Positions 1 to 10,534 are shown, numbered from the stretch's first letter. The stretch is 64,000 nt of DNA from Varibaculum timonense_A (GCF_027694345.1 NZ_JAQEVU010000006.1:158298-222297), one strand, 5' to 3'. Made by a program: numbers and translations. The notes: a model not told the origin generated them from the sequence alone.

Positions 1-672
1 GATTTGCCTCTAATCCAGATGCAAGGGATTAACTTTGCTTACCCTGGCGGCAAGCCCGTCCTCAAAAATCTTGACTTAACGGTGGAAAAGGGAGAATGGG
101 TGGCAATCTGCGGAGCTTCCGGAGAGGGGAAATCGACCCTCATCGAAATGATAAAAGGCAACCTATTGCCAAATAGCGGTCAAGTTTACCTGCAAGGACA
201 GTCTTTAACGCCGACTAATCGTGACTGGTTTAGGGCGCGTTCAGCCTTGCTACAGCAAACCACCTGGGTTTTTTCCGGCACAATCCGCTCCAATTTGATG
301 ATGGTAGCTCCGCGAGCCAGCGAAGAGCGCCTATGGGACTGCCTAAAAAAGGTAAAACTAGGAGAAGAAGTGAGGTCTTTCCCGAAAGGGCTAGATACTA
401 CGGTAGGGGAGGACGCCTACGCCCTATCGGGAGGGCAAGCGCAAAGGCTTTCGCTAGCGCGAGCCCTGCTTTCCGAGCGAGATTTATTACTGCTAGACGA
501 ACCAACTTCGCAGATAGATTTAGCATCTGAAGCAGCTATTATTCAGGCGCTCGCGGAAATAGCTAAGGAAAAAACCCTTCTGCTGCTCACGCACCGTGCC
601 AGCGCCCTGAGATACGCCGACCGCGTCCTCTACCTGAAAGATGGCGCATTGCGGGAGGTGAGCAGTGAATAA
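1..672 (+). CDS. ABC exporter, C-terminal ATP-binding part (5'-truncated by window edge)
   Basis: This is the nucleotide-binding domain of an ABC transporter, which hydrolyses ATP to drive export. Visible motifs are Walker A (GASGEGKST), a Q-loop region, the signature (SGGQAQRLSLARALL) and Walker B followed by the catalytic Glu (LLLLDEPT). The frame is open to base 1, and the TTG at position 4 has no ribosome binding site in view, so the membrane domain probably lies upstream and the gene is cut by the window edge. It overlaps the next gene by 8 bases. That gene is a full membrane-plus-ATPase half-transporter, so the two probably form a heterodimeric exporter resembling CydD/CydC or other peptide/drug exporters. 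The substrate cannot be read from the sequence. Confidence 0.85.
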   Translation, partial: DLPLIQMQGINFAYPGGKPVLKNLDLTVEKGEWVAICGASGEGKSTLIEMIKGNLLPNSGQVYLQGQSLTPTNRDWFRARSALLQQTTWVFSGTIRSNLMMVAPRASEERLWDCLKKVKLGEEVRSFPKGLDTTVGEDAYALSGGQAQRLSLARALLSERDLLLLDEPTSQIDLASEAAIIQALAEIAKEKTLLLLTHRASALRYADRVLYLKDGALREVSSE

Positions 673-2617
673 AAACGGCAAAAAGAGCTGGAAGTTCTTA
701 AAACGCTTACGCCCCGCCAAAGCTGTCCTCCTACCCGGTAAACCCCGTTCGAACAGGGGAAAGCGTAACGAAGATTATATGGCTGCGGACAAAAAAGTGG
801 GGACGCTCCAACTAATCAACTGGTTAGTGCGTATTACTCGCCCGGTGCTTAAACCCCTTTACCTATCGGGTGTATCCTCCCTGTTGAACCAAGGTTTGGG
901 TATTGCGCTGGTAGCTTTCGGGGGGTATCGAGTTAGCTTCGCAGCCCTGACGGTTGCGACCGGGGGCGCGCTGCCCCTTTCCTATCTGTGGATAACCGTA
1001 GGGGTAATGGCTCTCTTGGCAGCGCTGAAAGGGCTTTTCCGCTACCTGGAGCAGTTCGCTGGTCACTATGTGGCATTCAAAGCGTTAGAGCTGCTGCGTA
1101 GCGAAATGTATCGGGCTTTAGTGCCGCAGGCTCCTGCCTTAATGGTGGAAGCAAAAAGTGGAGATTTATTGACCCGGGTTACTAGCGATATTGACCGGAT
1201 TGAAGTGTTTTTTGCGCACACGCTGGTTCCGGCTTTTACCGCTTTGGTTATCCCACTGGGGGTTTCTGTTTTCACTGGAGTGATGGTGAATCCCCTGAGC
1301 GGTTTTTTGCTGTTCCTCATCTACTTGGCGAATTTAATGGTTCTTCTGCTGCTGGGAACCGGGGAAGGAAATCGCGGGGCAGATTTGGCAGCGAAAGCGA
1401 AAGGTCAAGTAGCGCAAACGGTAACGGATTCGGTAAACGGGATTAACGAGGTTGTCGGATACGGTTTGCAGCGTATCCGAATTATTCAGTTAGAACGCTA
1501 TATGTCGATTGTTAGCGCCACCTCGAGGGTAGTGAACTCACTTTTTGCTGTGCGCAGAGCATTTACCCAAACCCTGATGTATCTGGCGCTTTTGTTGATT
1601 ATGTTAGTGGCAGCGCCAGCTAGTAGTAGTTTTGATACCCTTCCCTCTTTGGTGGCGGTGCTATTTGCGGTGCTGCGTTCGTGGGATGTTTGTCGTTCAG
1701 TGGAAGATTTCTCAACTAACTTAGCTAACTCTTTCGCGGCTGCGCGCCGGGTTTGGACTCTCGCTCACACTCCCCCTCAGGTTAGAGGCGGAGTAAAAGA
1801 GCTGGAAGAAAAGCCTTTTCCGATTATTTTTAAGGACGTGTCCTTTAGTTATCCGCAAAAGGGCGAGCGTGTGGGAGCCGCGCCGGTAGTCAAAGAGGTT
1901 TCGTTTAGTGTTCCTGCCGGTTCGTGGACCAGTATTTGCGGAGCTACTGGCAGCGGGAAATCTACTCTAGCTAGCTTATTGCTGCGATATTGGGATGTAG
2001 ATAGCGGAGAAATTCTTTTAGGAGACCGCCCCCTATCGCAAATCGATCCGCAAGCTATTCGCCAGGCAATCTCTTACGTTACCCAGCGGGTACACATTTT
2101 TTCGACCTCTATCGCCGATAATCTGCGTTTAGCCAGCCCCAGAGCAGATGACGCCCAGCTTTGGGAAGTGCTAAAAATCGTGGAGCTAGACCAGATGATT
2201 CGGGATTTACCGGCAGGTTTAAACACTCGCCTGGGTTCTCGGGGAACCGGTCTGTCCGGGGGGCAGCGGCAAAGATTAGCTTTAGCCAGGGCGCTGTTGA
2301 AGGAATCTTCGGTGCTGGTGTTAGATGAGTTTACCGCCCATTTAGAGCCTTCTTTAGCGGCAAGAATTCGCAGCCGAGTACGGCAGAAGCGTCCAGAAGC
2401 GACCATTATTGAAATCACCCATACCCTAAGCCAGATTAAACAAGCCGACCAGGTGCTGGTGCTCTCACAGGGAAAATTAGTACAACAGGGAGAGGCGGAA
2501 AAACTATTACAGCAAGAGGGCGAACTTGCCAAGCTAGTTGCCCACGAGAAAGCAGCCCAATTTAACCTGCCAATAGAGCCAGCTCCAGCGAGCACACAGT
2601 CATTGTCATCAATCTAA
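665..2617 (+). CDS. ABC exporter half-transporter (membrane domain fused to ATPase)
   Basis: A 650-residue ABC half-transporter. Residues about 60-340 are hydrophobic and form a six-helix exporter membrane domain. Residues about 385-610 are the ATPase, with Walker A (GATGSGKST), signature (LSGGQRQRLALARALL) and Walker B with a catalytic Glu (VLVLDEF). The GTG start at 665 has a clear GGGAGG site just upstream and overlaps the end of the preceding gene, which supports translational coupling. An ATG at 779 (MAADKK) is an alternative that would remove a basic 38-residue N-terminus. The general layout resembles CydC, but neither cydAB nor any other substrate clue is in view, so a specific symbol is not justified. 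Confidence 0.85.
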   Translation: MNKNGKKSWKFLKRLRPAKAVLLPGKPRSNRGKRNEDYMAADKKVGTLQLINWLVRITRPVLKPLYLSGVSSLLNQGLGIALVAFGGYRVSFAALTVATGGALPLSYLWITVGVMALLAALKGLFRYLEQFAGHYVAFKALELLRSEMYRALVPQAPALMVEAKSGDLLTRVTSDIDRIEVFFAHTLVPAFTALVIPLGVSVFTGVMVNPLSGFLLFLIYLANLMVLLLLGTGEGNRGADLAAKAKGQVAQTVTDSVNGINEVVGYGLQRIRIIQLERYMSIVSATSRVVNSLFAVRRAFTQTLMYLALLLIMLVAAPASSSFDTLPSLVAVLFAVLRSWDVCRSVEDFSTNLANSFAAARRVWTLAHTPPQVRGGVKELEEKPFPIIFKDVSFSYPQKGERVGAAPVVKEVSFSVPAGSWTSICGATGSGKSTLASLLLRYWDVDSGEILLGDRPLSQIDPQAIRQAISYVTQRVHIFSTSIADNLRLASPRADDAQLWEVLKIVELDQMIRDLPAGLNTRLGSRGTGLSGGQRQRLALARALLKESSVLVLDEFTAHLEPSLAARIRSRVRQKRPEATIIEITHTLSQIKQADQVLVLSQGKLVQQGEAEKLLQQEGELAKLVAHEKAAQFNLPIEPAPASTQSLSSI

Positions 2618-2880
2618 AACACCCTAATTTGAGGGCGGAGGAAACTAACCCGCCCCGCATCCTCCGCCAAAGCTGTGAAAATGCGCACGTCCTCGCCCTC
2701 TATCTGGCATCCGAATAAGTTTCAAACTACCATTAATACTTGCGTTTACCGTAGCCCGATGTGGTTTGGTCTGCTGATTAGCCTCTAAAATGCGCAAGGC
2801 AATCCGAAAGCAACCATTCCCGGAATGGGGCGGAGACCTAAAAATATGCGCTTAAGTTACGTCGTCCGAAAGGAATCCTT
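2618..2880 (+). promoter_or_regulatory. rpoB upstream leader
   Basis: This is the 263-base gap between the exporter and rpoB. It holds one weak inverted repeat (GGCGGAGG at 2634-2641 against CCTCCGCC at 2661-2668) with no T-run after it, so it is a poor terminator. An AT-rich TAATACTT near 2733-2740 could be a -10 element. rplJ-rplL, which often precede rpoB in other bacteria, are not here, so rpoBC should have its own promoter in this gap. An AAAGGAA ribosome binding site lies just ahead of the rpoB start. Confidence 0.4.
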
Positions 2881-5800
2881 TTGGCTGCTGAAACCGCATC
2901 TGCCAATAAGCCCTCTCGCCTGTCGTTTGCGAAACTACAGGAAGTTATGGCTCCCCCGAATCTACTAGACATTCAAAGGAAATCTTTTGAATGGCTCCTT
3001 GGCACCCCGCAATGGCGTCAAGCTGAAGAAGAAAACGCGAAAGCTAAGCATCACAACCTGCCTTTGCTTTCCGGTCTAGAGGAAGTCTTTGAAGAGATTT
3101 CCCCTATCCAAGACTTCGCGGGGTCAATGTCACTATCATTCTCCGATCCCAAGTTCGAGCCCCCCAAGTATTCCATTGAAGAATGTAAAGCCAAAGACTA
3201 CACCTATGCGGCTCCCATTTTTGTAACTGCGGAATACATGAATGAAAACACTGGCGAGATTAAATCTCAGACCGTGTTTATGGGGGATTTCCCGCTGATG
3301 ACTCCGCGGGCAACCTTCATTATTAACGGCACCGAGCGGGTAGTTGTATCCCAGCTGGTGCGTTCTCCCGGCGTCTACTTCGAGAAAGTTGCTGACAAGA
3401 CCTCAGACAAGGACATCTACGGCTGCAAGTTCATTCCTTCCCGGGGTGCTTGGCTTGAGCTTGAGATTGACAAACGCGAAAACGTAGGCATCCGTATTGA
3501 CCGGCGGCGTAAGCAGTCGGGTACCGTATTCCTGCGCGCCCTCGGCATGAGCGCCCAAGAAATCCGCGAAGAGTTCAAAGACTATCCGATTATGCTTTCC
3601 ACCTTGGAAAAAGACTCGGATAATATTCAATCCACCGATGATGCTCGGGCAGACATTTACCGCAAGATTCGCCCCGGTGAACCTGCAAGCGCAGAAGCCG
3701 GTCGTAACCTGATTGAGGGTTTCTACTTCAACCCCAAGCGCTACGACCTGGCAAAAGTAGGTCGCTACAAGCTGAATCGGAAACTGGGACTTACCTCAGA
3801 TATCAACTCTTCCACTCTGACTTTGGATGATATCGTTGCCGGTTTCAAATACCTGCTGGCACTGCAAAAAGGTGACCAAACGGTACCCGCCACTAACGAG
3901 GACGGCGAAATCGTTGATTTGCGAGTCGAAACTGACGATATTGACCACTTCGGTAACCGCCGGATTCGCGCAGTTGGCGAACTGATTCAAGCTCAGATTC
4001 GCACCGGGCTATCCCGGATGGAACGGGTCGTACGCGAACGCATGACCACCCAGGACGCGGAGGCCATCACCCCGCAGTCACTGATTAACATCCGTCCGGT
4101 AGTGGCCGCCATCAAAGAATTCTTTGGTACTTCGCAGCTGTCACAGTTCATGGATCAAAACAACCCGCTTTCCGGTCTAACCCACAAGCGGCGTCTATCC
4201 GCGCTAGGTCCGGGCGGTCTTTCTCGTGACCGCGCCGGCATGGAAGTTCGTGACGTGCACCCCTCCCACTATGGCCGGATGTGCCCGATTGAATCTCCGG
4301 AAGGTCCGAACATTGGTCTAATCGGCTCGCTGGCTACCTATGCACGCTTAAACTCCTTCGGGTTTATCGAAACCCCCTATCGGGTAGTTAAAGATGGTCG
4401 GGTAACTGAAGAGGTTCACTATCTAAGCGCCGATGAAGAATCTGGATACAACATTGCCCAGGCCTCCGCACCGCTAAACGATGATGGTTCCTTTGCGGAA
4501 GAACTGGTTCTGTGCCGGATTGCCGGGCATGACCCGCAAGAAGTTCACCGCGACGAAGTAGACTTCATGGATGTTTCAGCCCGGCAAATGACTTCAGTCG
4601 CCGCCGCTCTGATTCCGTTCCTAGAACACGATGACGCTAACCGCGCCCTCATGGGGGCTAACATGCAGCGTCAAGCGGTTCCGTTGCTAACCACCGAGGC
4701 TCCGCTAGTAGGTACCGGTATGGAGCGGCGTACCGCTATGGATGCCGGCGAAGCCATTGTTAGCGAACACGCCGGGGTAGTTGTTGAAGCTGATGCAGCA
4801 CATGTACAGCTCATGTGCGATGATGGCACCTACTTCACCTATAAGCTGGACAAATTCCACCGTTCCAACCCCGGTAACTGCTACAACCAGCATGTACGGG
4901 TGGCAGCCGGGGATCGGGTAGAGGTCGGCGATTTAATCGCTGACGGTCCGGCAACCGATCATGGCGAACTGGCTTTGGGTAAGAACCTGCTGGTTGCCTA
5001 TATGTCGTGGGAAGGTCTCAACTACGAGGACGCGATTATTCTTTCCCGCCGGGTAGTCCAAGATGATGTGCTCACTTCTATCCATATTGAAGAACACGAG
5101 ATTGATGCTCGCGAAACTAAACTTGGTCTAGAGGAAATCACTCGCGATATTCCTAATATCTCCGAAGACGCCCTATCTGACCTTGACGAACGCGGTATTA
5201 TCCGCATCGGCGCCGAGGTTCAAGCCGGCGATATTCTGGTCGGGAAAGTAACCCCCAAGGGCGAAACTGAGCTGACCAGCGAAGAACGTCTGCTGCGCGC
5301 CATCTTCGGTGAGAAAGCCCGCGAGGTGCGGGACACTTCTCTGCGCGTGCCTCATGGTGAATCTGGAATCGTGATCGGAGTACGTGAGTTCACCGACGAT
5401 GATGACGAACTACCTCCTGGGGTAAAGCAGATGGTGCGGGTCTATGTAGCCCAGCGCCGTAAAATTACTATCGGCGATAAAATGGCTGGTCGTCACGGCA
5501 ATAAAGGTGTGGTTTCCAAGATTTTGCCGGTTGAGGATATGCCTTTCCTAGAGGACGGAACCCCGGTCGATATTATTTTGAACCCAATGGGCGTGCCGGG
5601 ACGTATGAATATCGGTCAGGTCCTCGAATTCCATTTAGGCTGGATTGCTCATCAAGGTTGGGATACTTCCTTGCTGGCTGAAGAGGGCGCCAAGTGGATT
5701 GAGAAACTCCCCAAGGAGGGGCTATCGGCTCCCGCTGGTCAAAAAGTTGCTACCCCGGTGTTTGACGGTGTACAAGAAGACGTATTGACCGGTCTGCTCG

Positions 5801-6369
5801 GTTGCACCCGTCCGAACGCTGACGGCGATCGCCTGATTAACGCAGACGGCAAAGCCCGCCTGTTTGACGGGCGCAGCGGTGAACCGTTCCCCTACCCGAT
5901 TTCGGTAGGGTACAAGTACATGCTGAAGCTGCACCACCTGGTAGACGACAAGATTCACGCACGTTCCACCGGTCCTTACTCCATGATTACCCAGCAGCCT
6001 TTGGGTGGTAAAGCCCAGTTCGGTGGCCAGCGTTTCGGTGAGATGGAAGTTTGGGCGATGGAAGCCTACGGCGCCGCCTATTCGCTACAGGAACTACTGA
6101 CCGTGAAATCTGATGATATTACCGGTCGTGTAAAGGTCTATGAGGCGATTGTCAAGGGCGAAGATATTCCGCAACCTGGCATTCCGGAATCCTTCCGCGT
6201 CCTCATACAAGAAATGCGCTCCCTCTGCCTGAACGTGGAAGCCTTGGACGCTGAAGATAACGTAGTGTCTCTGGCTGAAGACGATGACGGTGCTGAGCGC
6301 GCCAGCGAAGAGTTGGGGATTAACATTGGCTCGCGGCCAAACCCCAATGTTTCTTTGGAAGAAATCTAG
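2881..6369 (+). CDS. rpoB: DNA-directed RNA polymerase beta subunit
   Basis: Beta subunit of RNA polymerase, forming with beta' the catalytic cleft for transcription. At 1162 residues it has the usual actinobacterial length. The start is a TTG preceded by AAAGGAA. The rifampicin-binding segment (about residues 412-445) reads SQLSQFMDQNNPL, then THKRRLSALGPGG. The positions matching Asp516, His526 and Ser531 of E. coli all keep the sensitive-type residue, so no rifampicin-resistance change is visible there. Other conserved blocks include GDKMAGRHGNKGV and the C-terminal GGQRFGEMEVWA. rpoC follows 30 bases later as part of the same operon. Confidence 0.98.
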   Translation: MAAETASANKPSRLSFAKLQEVMAPPNLLDIQRKSFEWLLGTPQWRQAEEENAKAKHHNLPLLSGLEEVFEEISPIQDFAGSMSLSFSDPKFEPPKYSIEECKAKDYTYAAPIFVTAEYMNENTGEIKSQTVFMGDFPLMTPRATFIINGTERVVVSQLVRSPGVYFEKVADKTSDKDIYGCKFIPSRGAWLELEIDKRENVGIRIDRRRKQSGTVFLRALGMSAQEIREEFKDYPIMLSTLEKDSDNIQSTDDARADIYRKIRPGEPASAEAGRNLIEGFYFNPKRYDLAKVGRYKLNRKLGLTSDINSSTLTLDDIVAGFKYLLALQKGDQTVPATNEDGEIVDLRVETDDIDHFGNRRIRAVGELIQAQIRTGLSRMERVVRERMTTQDAEAITPQSLINIRPVVAAIKEFFGTSQLSQFMDQNNPLSGLTHKRRLSALGPGGLSRDRAGMEVRDVHPSHYGRMCPIESPEGPNIGLIGSLATYARLNSFGFIETPYRVVKDGRVTEEVHYLSADEESGYNIAQASAPLNDDGSFAEELVLCRIAGHDPQEVHRDEVDFMDVSARQMTSVAAALIPFLEHDDANRALMGANMQRQAVPLLTTEAPLVGTGMERRTAMDAGEAIVSEHAGVVVEADAAHVQLMCDDGTYFTYKLDKFHRSNPGNCYNQHVRVAAGDRVEVGDLIADGPATDHGELALGKNLLVAYMSWEGLNYEDAIILSRRVVQDDVLTSIHIEEHEIDARETKLGLEEITRDIPNISEDALSDLDERGIIRIGAEVQAGDILVGKVTPKGETELTSEERLLRAIFGEKAREVRDTSLRVPHGESGIVIGVREFTDDDDELPPGVKQMVRVYVAQRRKITIGDKMAGRHGNKGVVSKILPVEDMPFLEDGTPVDIILNPMGVPGRMNIGQVLEFHLGWIAHQGWDTSLLAEEGAKWIEKLPKEGLSAPAGQKVATPVFDGVQEDVLTGLLGCTRPNADGDRLINADGKARLFDGRSGEPFPYPISVGYKYMLKLHHLVDDKIHARSTGPYSMITQQPLGGKAQFGGQRFGEMEVWAMEAYGAAYSLQELLTVKSDDITGRVKVYEAIVKGEDIPQPGIPESFRVLIQEMRSLCLNVEALDAEDNVVSLAEDDDGAERASEELGINIGSRPNPNVSLEEI

Positions 6370-6399
6370 GCAGCAGGGAAAAGAAGGTAAGAGTCGATT

Positions 6400-9300
6400 A
6401 TGGATGCAAATAAATTCGATCAACTACATATCGGCATGGCGACCGCTGATGCTGTGGCGGAATGGTCATTTGGCGAAGTCAAAAAGCCGGAAACAATTAA
6501 CTACCGTACCCTAAAGCCCGAGAAAGACGGTCTGTTCTGTGAACGGATATTCGGTCCTACTAGAGACTGGGAATGTGCTTGTGGAAAATACAAGCGGGTG
6601 CGTTACAAAGGCATCGTTTGTGAGCGCTGCGGGGTAGAAGTTACTCGCTCCAAGGTGCGCCGCGAACGTATGGGTCATATTGAACTGGCTGCCCCGGTTA
6701 CCCATATTTGGTATTTCAAGGGCGTGCCCTCCCGTCTGGGTTACCTGCTGGATTTAGCACCGAAAGACCTGGAAAAGGTAATTTACTTCGCGGCCTATAT
6801 GATTACCGAGGTCGATGAGGATGCTCGCCACCAGGATTTACCGAATCTGGAAAACGAGCTTAGCCTGGAAAAACAGCGTTTAACTGAACGCTGCGAGGCG
6901 CAGATTGTTGCCCGCCAGGAAAAACTGGAAAAAGATTTGGCAGCCTTAGAAGCCAATGATGCCAAGAACGCTGAAAAGGAAAAAGTTCGTAAAATCGCCG
7001 ATAAAGAGGTTACTCAGATGCGGCGCAAGCTCGATCGGGAACTGACTCGTCGGGACGAGGTATTCACCCGCTTCAAGGAACTACAGGTAGGTGACCTCGA
7101 GGGTGATGAGCGGCTTTACCGCGACTTGGAGATGCGTTACGGCATTTATTTCAAGGGCGACAAGGGCGCGCAGGCAGTCCAAAAGCGTCTGCGGGACTTC
7201 GACCTCAAGGCTGAAGCTGAAAAGCTGAAAGAAGAAGTGGAAACCGGTACCGGACAGCGTAAGATTCGGGCTCTAAAGCGCTTGAAAGTCATTTCGGCTT
7301 TCCTGCAGACCGGGAACAACCCAGATTCGATGGTGCTTGACCGGATTCCGGTGATTCCTCCGGATCTACGTCCGATGGTGCAGCTAGACGGTGGTCGCTT
7401 TGCTACCTCTGACTTGAACGATTTATACCGCCGGGTGATTAACCGTAATAACCGTTTGAAGCGGCTGCTGGATTTGGGTGCTCCCCAGATTATCGTTAAT
7501 AACGAAAAGCGGATGCTGCAAGAATCTGTGGACGCCCTTTTCGATAATGGTCGCCGCGGTCGTCCGGTGACTGGTCCGGGTAACCGTCCGTTGAAGTCCC
7601 TATCCGATATGCTCAAGGGCAAGCAGGGGCGTTTCCGTCAGAACCTATTGGGTAAGCGAGTTGATTATTCTGGTCGTTCCGTAATCGTGGTAGGTCCGCA
7701 GCTCAGGCTGCACCAGTGCGGTTTGCCCAAGCAGATGGCTTTGGAGCTGTTTAAGCCGTTCGTAATGAAACGACTGGTTGAGCGACAAGAAGCTCAGAAC
7801 GTTAAGGCCGCGAAGCGGATGGTAGAACGCCAGCGTCCGCAGGTGTGGGACGTGCTCGATGAGGTAATCACCGAGCATCCGGTGTTGCTGAACCGCGCTC
7901 CTACTTTGCACCGCCTAGGTATTCAGGCTTTCGAGCCGATTTTGATTGAGGGTAAAGCAGTTCAGCTTCACCCGCTGGCTTGTGGCGCGTTCAACGCGGA
8001 CTTTGATGGTGACCAGATGGCTGTTCACCTGCCGCTGGGTGCGGAAGCACAGGCAGAGGCACGGATTTTGATGCTGTCTTCGAATAACATTTTGAAGCCG
8101 GCTGATGGTCGCCCGGTAACTATGCCCTCCCAGGATATGGTGATTGGTATTTACCACTTGACCTCCGATCCGGATCCGGCACTACCGGTTCCCACCGACG
8201 AGGACGGAAACCCGATTACCCCCAAGTTCTCTTCTTTGGGGGAGGCGATTATGGCTTATGACCAGAACCGTCTGGACATTAACGCAACCGCTTTGATTCG
8301 TTTCGAGCCGGGTACGGTTCCTCCAAAGGATTGGCAGGCTCCGGAAGGATTTGAAGAGGGCGATCCGGTAGAGTTCGAGACTTCGATTGGGCGTTGCTTC
8401 TTCAATGAGGCACTGCCGGTTTCTTACCCGTTCGTAAACGAGCAGGTAGACAAGAAAGGTTTGTCCCGGATTGTCAATACCTTGGCGGAACGTTACGACA
8501 AAGGTAATGTGGCAGCCTCACTGGACGCTTTGAAAGAGACTGGTTTCCACTGGGCAACCTGGTCGGGTACTACCATCGGCTTCGCTGACGTGGTAGAGCC
8601 CCCGATAAAGGCAGAGATTCTAGCCGAATATGACGAGAAAGCTGCCAAGGTACAGGAGGACGCAGATTTAGGTTTGATTACCGCCCAGGATCGTTACAAC
8701 GAACTGGTGGATTTGTGGACCGAATGTACTGCTAAAGTTGCCGAGGCAATGCGGGAGAACTTCCCGGCTCGTAACCAGGTGAACCGGATGGTTTCTTCTG
8801 GTGCTCGTGGTAACTGGGATCAGATTCGACAGATTTCCGGTATGCGTGGTCTGGTGGCTGACCCGAAGCAGAAGCTGATTGAGCAGCCGATTAAATCGAA
8901 CTACCGTTCCGGTCTATCTGTTCTGGAATACTTCATCGCTACTCACGGTGCGCGTAAAGGTTTGGCCGATACCGCATTGCGTACTGCCGACTCGGGTTAT
9001 TTGACTCGTCGTCTGGTGGACGTGTCCCAGGACGTTATTGTGCGCGAACAGGACTGTGGTACTCGCCGCGGTCTAGTACTGCCGATTGGAGGTGTTTCTG
9101 AAGATGGCAAGGTTTATAAACTGGACATCGTAGAAACCACTGCCTATGGACGTACTCTTTCCAAGGACGTTACTGACGCGGATGGCAATCTGGTATTTGC
9201 CAAGGGAACCGATATTGGTGACGAGAAGATTGATGCCTTAATCGAGGCGGGGGTAACCGAAATTCCGGTACGCTCGGTTTTGACCTGTGAATCTGAGGCC

Positions 9301-10296
9301 GGTACTTGTGCGTCTTGTTATGGGCGTTCTCTGGCGACTGGTAAACGGGTCGATATTGGGGAAGCGGTGGGGATTATCGCTGCCCAGTCGATTGGGGAGC
9401 CGGGTACTCAGCTGACGATGCGTACTTTCCACACCGGTGGTGCGGCTGGCGCAGCCGATATTACCCAGGGTCTGCCGCGTGTACAGGAGCTCTTCGAGGC
9501 TCGTACCCCCAAGGGCGAAGCCCTGATTACCGAGGCTGCCGGGCGTATCAAGATTGTTGATGAACCGGGTGAGCCTCGTCAGTTGGTAGTGGTGCGTGAT
9601 GATGGTCAAGATGACTTGATTATTGACGCTCCGCGCCGGATGAAGCTGATTGTCTCTGACGGTGACCATGTGGAGGTTGGCGAACAGCTGACTGAGGGAC
9701 GTTTGGATCCGAAGAAAGTTTTGCGGATTTTGGGTGTGAACTCTACTCAAAGGCAGCTGGTGAATGAAGTTCAAGAGGTTTACCGTTCGCAGGGCGTGGA
9801 TATTCACTCCAAGCACATTGAGGTGATTGTCCGTCAGATGCTACGGCGGGTAACCGTGTTGAAGTCGGGTGATACCGAGCTGTTGCCGGGTACTTTGGTG
9901 GATTCGATTCGTTTCCGCTCCATTAACCGCAAAGTGGTTTCCGAGGGCGGGGAGCCAGCTGCGGCTCGTCCGGAACTGATGGGGATTACTAAAGCCTCCT
10001 TGGCTACCGATTCCTGGTTGTCTGCGGCTTCCTTCCAGGAGACTACGAAGGTGCTCACTGACGCGGCCATGAATCATAAGAAAGATCCGCTGGTAGGTCT
10101 GAAAGAGAACGTTATTCTTGGTAAGTTGATTCCGGCGGGTACCGGTCTGGCCATGTTCCGTGATGCCAGTGTGGAGCCCACTGAGGAAGCAATGTCCAAG
10201 ATGGGTTGGTCTGCTGACGATTTCAAAGTTCCTGAAATAGACGATGATTTCTTGGCAGGAATCAATTTTGAGGATTCTTTTGGTCTGAATCTTTAG
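6400..10296 (+). CDS. rpoC: DNA-directed RNA polymerase beta' subunit
   Basis: Beta' subunit of RNA polymerase, 1298 residues. The N-terminal zinc site is present (CACGKYKR, then CERCGVEV), and the catalytic magnesium-binding motif NADFDGDQMAVH is intact at about residues 529-540. The second zinc-binding cluster (CESEAGTCASCYG) and the trigger-loop region (GEPGTQLTMRTFHTGG) are also present. The ATG start follows AAGAAGGTAAG, a usable ribosome binding site. The gene is co-transcribed with rpoB and ends at a strong hairpin terminator 24 bases after the stop. Confidence 0.98.
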   Translation: MDANKFDQLHIGMATADAVAEWSFGEVKKPETINYRTLKPEKDGLFCERIFGPTRDWECACGKYKRVRYKGIVCERCGVEVTRSKVRRERMGHIELAAPVTHIWYFKGVPSRLGYLLDLAPKDLEKVIYFAAYMITEVDEDARHQDLPNLENELSLEKQRLTERCEAQIVARQEKLEKDLAALEANDAKNAEKEKVRKIADKEVTQMRRKLDRELTRRDEVFTRFKELQVGDLEGDERLYRDLEMRYGIYFKGDKGAQAVQKRLRDFDLKAEAEKLKEEVETGTGQRKIRALKRLKVISAFLQTGNNPDSMVLDRIPVIPPDLRPMVQLDGGRFATSDLNDLYRRVINRNNRLKRLLDLGAPQIIVNNEKRMLQESVDALFDNGRRGRPVTGPGNRPLKSLSDMLKGKQGRFRQNLLGKRVDYSGRSVIVVGPQLRLHQCGLPKQMALELFKPFVMKRLVERQEAQNVKAAKRMVERQRPQVWDVLDEVITEHPVLLNRAPTLHRLGIQAFEPILIEGKAVQLHPLACGAFNADFDGDQMAVHLPLGAEAQAEARILMLSSNNILKPADGRPVTMPSQDMVIGIYHLTSDPDPALPVPTDEDGNPITPKFSSLGEAIMAYDQNRLDINATALIRFEPGTVPPKDWQAPEGFEEGDPVEFETSIGRCFFNEALPVSYPFVNEQVDKKGLSRIVNTLAERYDKGNVAASLDALKETGFHWATWSGTTIGFADVVEPPIKAEILAEYDEKAAKVQEDADLGLITAQDRYNELVDLWTECTAKVAEAMRENFPARNQVNRMVSSGARGNWDQIRQISGMRGLVADPKQKLIEQPIKSNYRSGLSVLEYFIATHGARKGLADTALRTADSGYLTRRLVDVSQDVIVREQDCGTRRGLVLPIGGVSEDGKVYKLDIVETTAYGRTLSKDVTDADGNLVFAKGTDIGDEKIDALIEAGVTEIPVRSVLTCESEAGTCASCYGRSLATGKRVDIGEAVGIIAAQSIGEPGTQLTMRTFHTGGAAGAADITQGLPRVQELFEARTPKGEALITEAAGRIKIVDEPGEPRQLVVVRDDGQDDLIIDAPRRMKLIVSDGDHVEVGEQLTEGRLDPKKVLRILGVNSTQRQLVNEVQEVYRSQGVDIHSKHIEVIVRQMLRRVTVLKSGDTELLPGTLVDSIRFRSINRKVVSEGGEPAAARPELMGITKASLATDSWLSAASFQETTKVLTDAAMNHKKDPLVGLKENVILGKLIPAGTGLAMFRDASVEPTEEAMSKMGWSADDFKVPEIDDDFLAGINFEDSFGLNL

Positions 10297-10320
10297 TTTT
10301 CTAATCTAGGAAGCTGTTTA

Positions 10321-10358
10321 ATCGGGGCCTGACTTCATAGTCAGGCCCCGATTATTTA
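10321..10358 (+). terminator. rpoBC operon terminator
   Basis: A perfect 13-bp stem (ATCGGGGCCTGAC at 10321-10333 against 10340-10352) with a 6-base loop, followed by TATTTA. It lies 24 bases after the rpoC stop and fits an intrinsic terminator with a short, impure U-tract. Confidence 0.85.
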
Positions 10359-10465
10359 TAGCTGCACATCTTGATGCTACGAAGAGGAGATAATACCCAG
10401 AAGAAGTGGCTGTCTGATTAGCTACTAAGGGTAGTTTTTATTGAAGCTCCCAAGGAAAGGTAGAT

Positions 10466-10522
10466 ATGAAGAAGCTCTCAGCTTGGATATTATTTTCACC
10501 TTGCTTTAATCTTTTGGCTTAG
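10466..10522 (+). CDS. possible 18-residue leader peptide upstream of metzincin protease gene
   Basis: A short open frame that starts ATG AAG AAG CTC and encodes MKKLSAWILFSPCFNLLA. It has a good ribosome binding site (AAGGAAAGG) at usual spacing and stops 12 bases before the next gene, whose own start lacks an obvious ribosome binding site. It could be a leader peptide giving translational coupling, or a tiny membrane peptide. It could also be chance, and the only support is the ribosome binding site and the spacing. Confidence 0.25.
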   Translation: MKKLSAWILFSPCFNLLA

Positions 10523-10534
10523 TAGTATTTAACT

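Noticed and set aside
4111..4230. Rifampicin-resistance changes in rpoB
   Set aside because: The cluster residues matching Asp516, His526 and Ser531 are of the sensitive type.
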